Origin: Larix sibirica
Taxonomy: Eukaryota; Streptophyta; Pinopsida; Pinales; Pinaceae
NCBI GenBank assembly: GCA_004151065.3
Contig: NWUY0300010473.1
Coordinates: 91,185-111,005, forward strand
Direction of reading: 5' to 3'
Length of the DNA stretch: 19,821 bases
This document shows positions 19,192 through 19,821 of the stretch, in pieces. The notes under the pieces are model-generated. The model did not search any database. It worked only from the letters and a program-made list of their open reading frames with translations, and was not told the origin of the DNA. Position numbers and translations under genes: made by a program. Position 1 is the first letter of the stretch. Each line of letters begins with the position of its first letter.

Positions 19192-19460
19192 TGATTTATG
19201 CTTGGTAGCCTTTGATGTCCTTAGCTTTCCCATTTGCGAGGTGCTTAATCCCAAAATCTACATCTTCTAAAGAAAAAACTTTACCCTCCATAAAAAAGGG
19301 GTTGAATGTTGTCCACGACACCATGCGATTCATAAAGCTTCTTAAGATAGGAATTGCCATCCTTCAATACAATCATATTACTCTCTTTAGTTTTGCGAGT
19401 TAGAATTTGTCTCAAGAATTTCTTAGGATCCATCTTAGAGAGGTGTAAAAGCTTCTCTTA
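19192..19460 (-). pseudogene. LINE-like (non-LTR retrotransposon) ORF2 fragment, frameshifted
   Basis: Read on the minus strand, 19433 to about 19306 gives M-D-P-K-K-F-L-R-Q-I-L and K-L-Y-E-S-H-G-V-V-D-N. A frameshift falls in the A-run at 19294-19299 (plus strand). The frame then continues as F-S-L-E-D-V-D-F-G-I-K-H-L-A-N-G-K-A-K-D-I and ends G-Y-Q-A-stop at 19196-19198. The pattern I-K-x-L-x-N-G-K-A-x-D-x-x-G-x-Q matches the segment just before the reverse-transcriptase fingers in plant LINE-type ORF2 (commonly K-A-x-G-x-D-G). No catalytic domain is present: the frame stops at the edge of the large element's 3' LTR. The element may have inserted into this LINE, though the missing half is not found to the left of 3676. 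Family assignment is from motif recognition only. Confidence 0.45.
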
Positions 19461-19798
19461 TTTATTATTAATCCCTATCGTAGGAAAAGACTATTATTTT
19501 CGATTATTTTCATTTCATGGAAGTACATTTAATATCTCAACATGTCTAAAATACAACTAAATTTTGGTTTATTTTTTTAATTTTTTAATTTTGATTTCTA
19601 TATGAATTTATTTCAAATCTGATTAATACCATACCATGAAAATTAAGATTAAAGAATTTGACAAAAAAAGTTTCCTAATATGAATGCATGGAAACTTCTC
19701 CTAATGTAAGGTGAAAAGCATAGCATTTTGTTTGCTCATCTCATTCCTTTTTTTCAGCTTATTCTCTGCCAATAGCATTAACGAACCTTTATAATGAT
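19461..19798. other. AT-rich right flank, no gene recognised
   Basis: Dense T and A runs with stops in every frame. A 68-codon plus-strand frame at 19354-19560 overlaps the LINE-like fragment on the other strand and looks spurious. Confidence 0.5.
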
Positions 19799-19821
19799 TA
19801 TATATATATATATATATATAT
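19799..19821. repeat. TA dinucleotide microsatellite, runs off the window
   Basis: At least 11 uninterrupted TA units reach the last base of the window, so the true length is unknown. Confidence 0.95.

Noticed and set aside
1-19821. CRISPR array, prophage or bacterial operon
   Set aside because: No regularly spaced identical repeats, no dense coding and no ribosome-binding-site-led genes; the sequence is eukaryotic repeat DNA.

Overview
This window reads as nuclear DNA from a land plant with a large, repeat-rich genome; a gymnosperm is plausible but not proven. It is AT-rich, has no intact cellular gene, and nearly all recognisable content is decayed transposable elements. I see no rRNA, functional tRNA, CRISPR array or bacterial-style operon. 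Two single N bases (5016 and 10921) mark scaffold joins, and each is flanked by a direct repeat that stops exactly at the N.

Layout. 1-510: the last 34 codons of a Ty3/gypsy-type polyprotein, then a probable LTR. 511-1300: a leader-like stretch ending in a CpG-rich block of degenerate TTGCGGAA-type repeats. 1301-3675: AT-rich DNA with three short tandem duplications, a minus-strand tRNA-derived SINE-like relic and unassigned sequence.

3676-19191: one very old LTR retroelement, or two LTRs brought together by recombination. Its two LTR-like arms (3676-9341 and 13584-19191) share the same gene order and are roughly 15% diverged in the stretch I counted. The left arm is followed immediately by a decayed primer-binding site resembling the Athila/Tat-type TGGCGCCGTTGCCGGGGA. 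The right arm loses similarity at exactly the equivalent base and runs into a minus-strand LINE-like fragment. Removing the apparent assembly duplications (225 bp and 2,500 bp) and a 170-bp insertion leaves arms of about 5.44 kb each around an internal region of only about 1.74 kb. No protease, reverse transcriptase or integrase is visible, so the element looks non-autonomous, with LARD-like architecture.

Main observation. Each LTR carries a broken reading frame of about 1,200 codons, upstream of the LTR's own TATA box and therefore in U3. The two copies share a start codon (residues MPIYY), the order of their parts and the end (E-E-D-stop), but have mostly different stops and frameshifts. 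The ancestral LTR thus probably encoded a full protein: a Ser/Thr/Asn/Gln-rich N-terminus, a globular region weakly resembling plant transposon-associated proteins, a Lys/Glu-rich coiled coil, a Pro-rich linker and a basic aromatic C-terminus. A 12-bp perfect hairpin is conserved between the ORF and the TATA box in both LTRs.

19192-19821: the LINE-like fragment, AT-rich DNA and a TA microsatellite running off the end.
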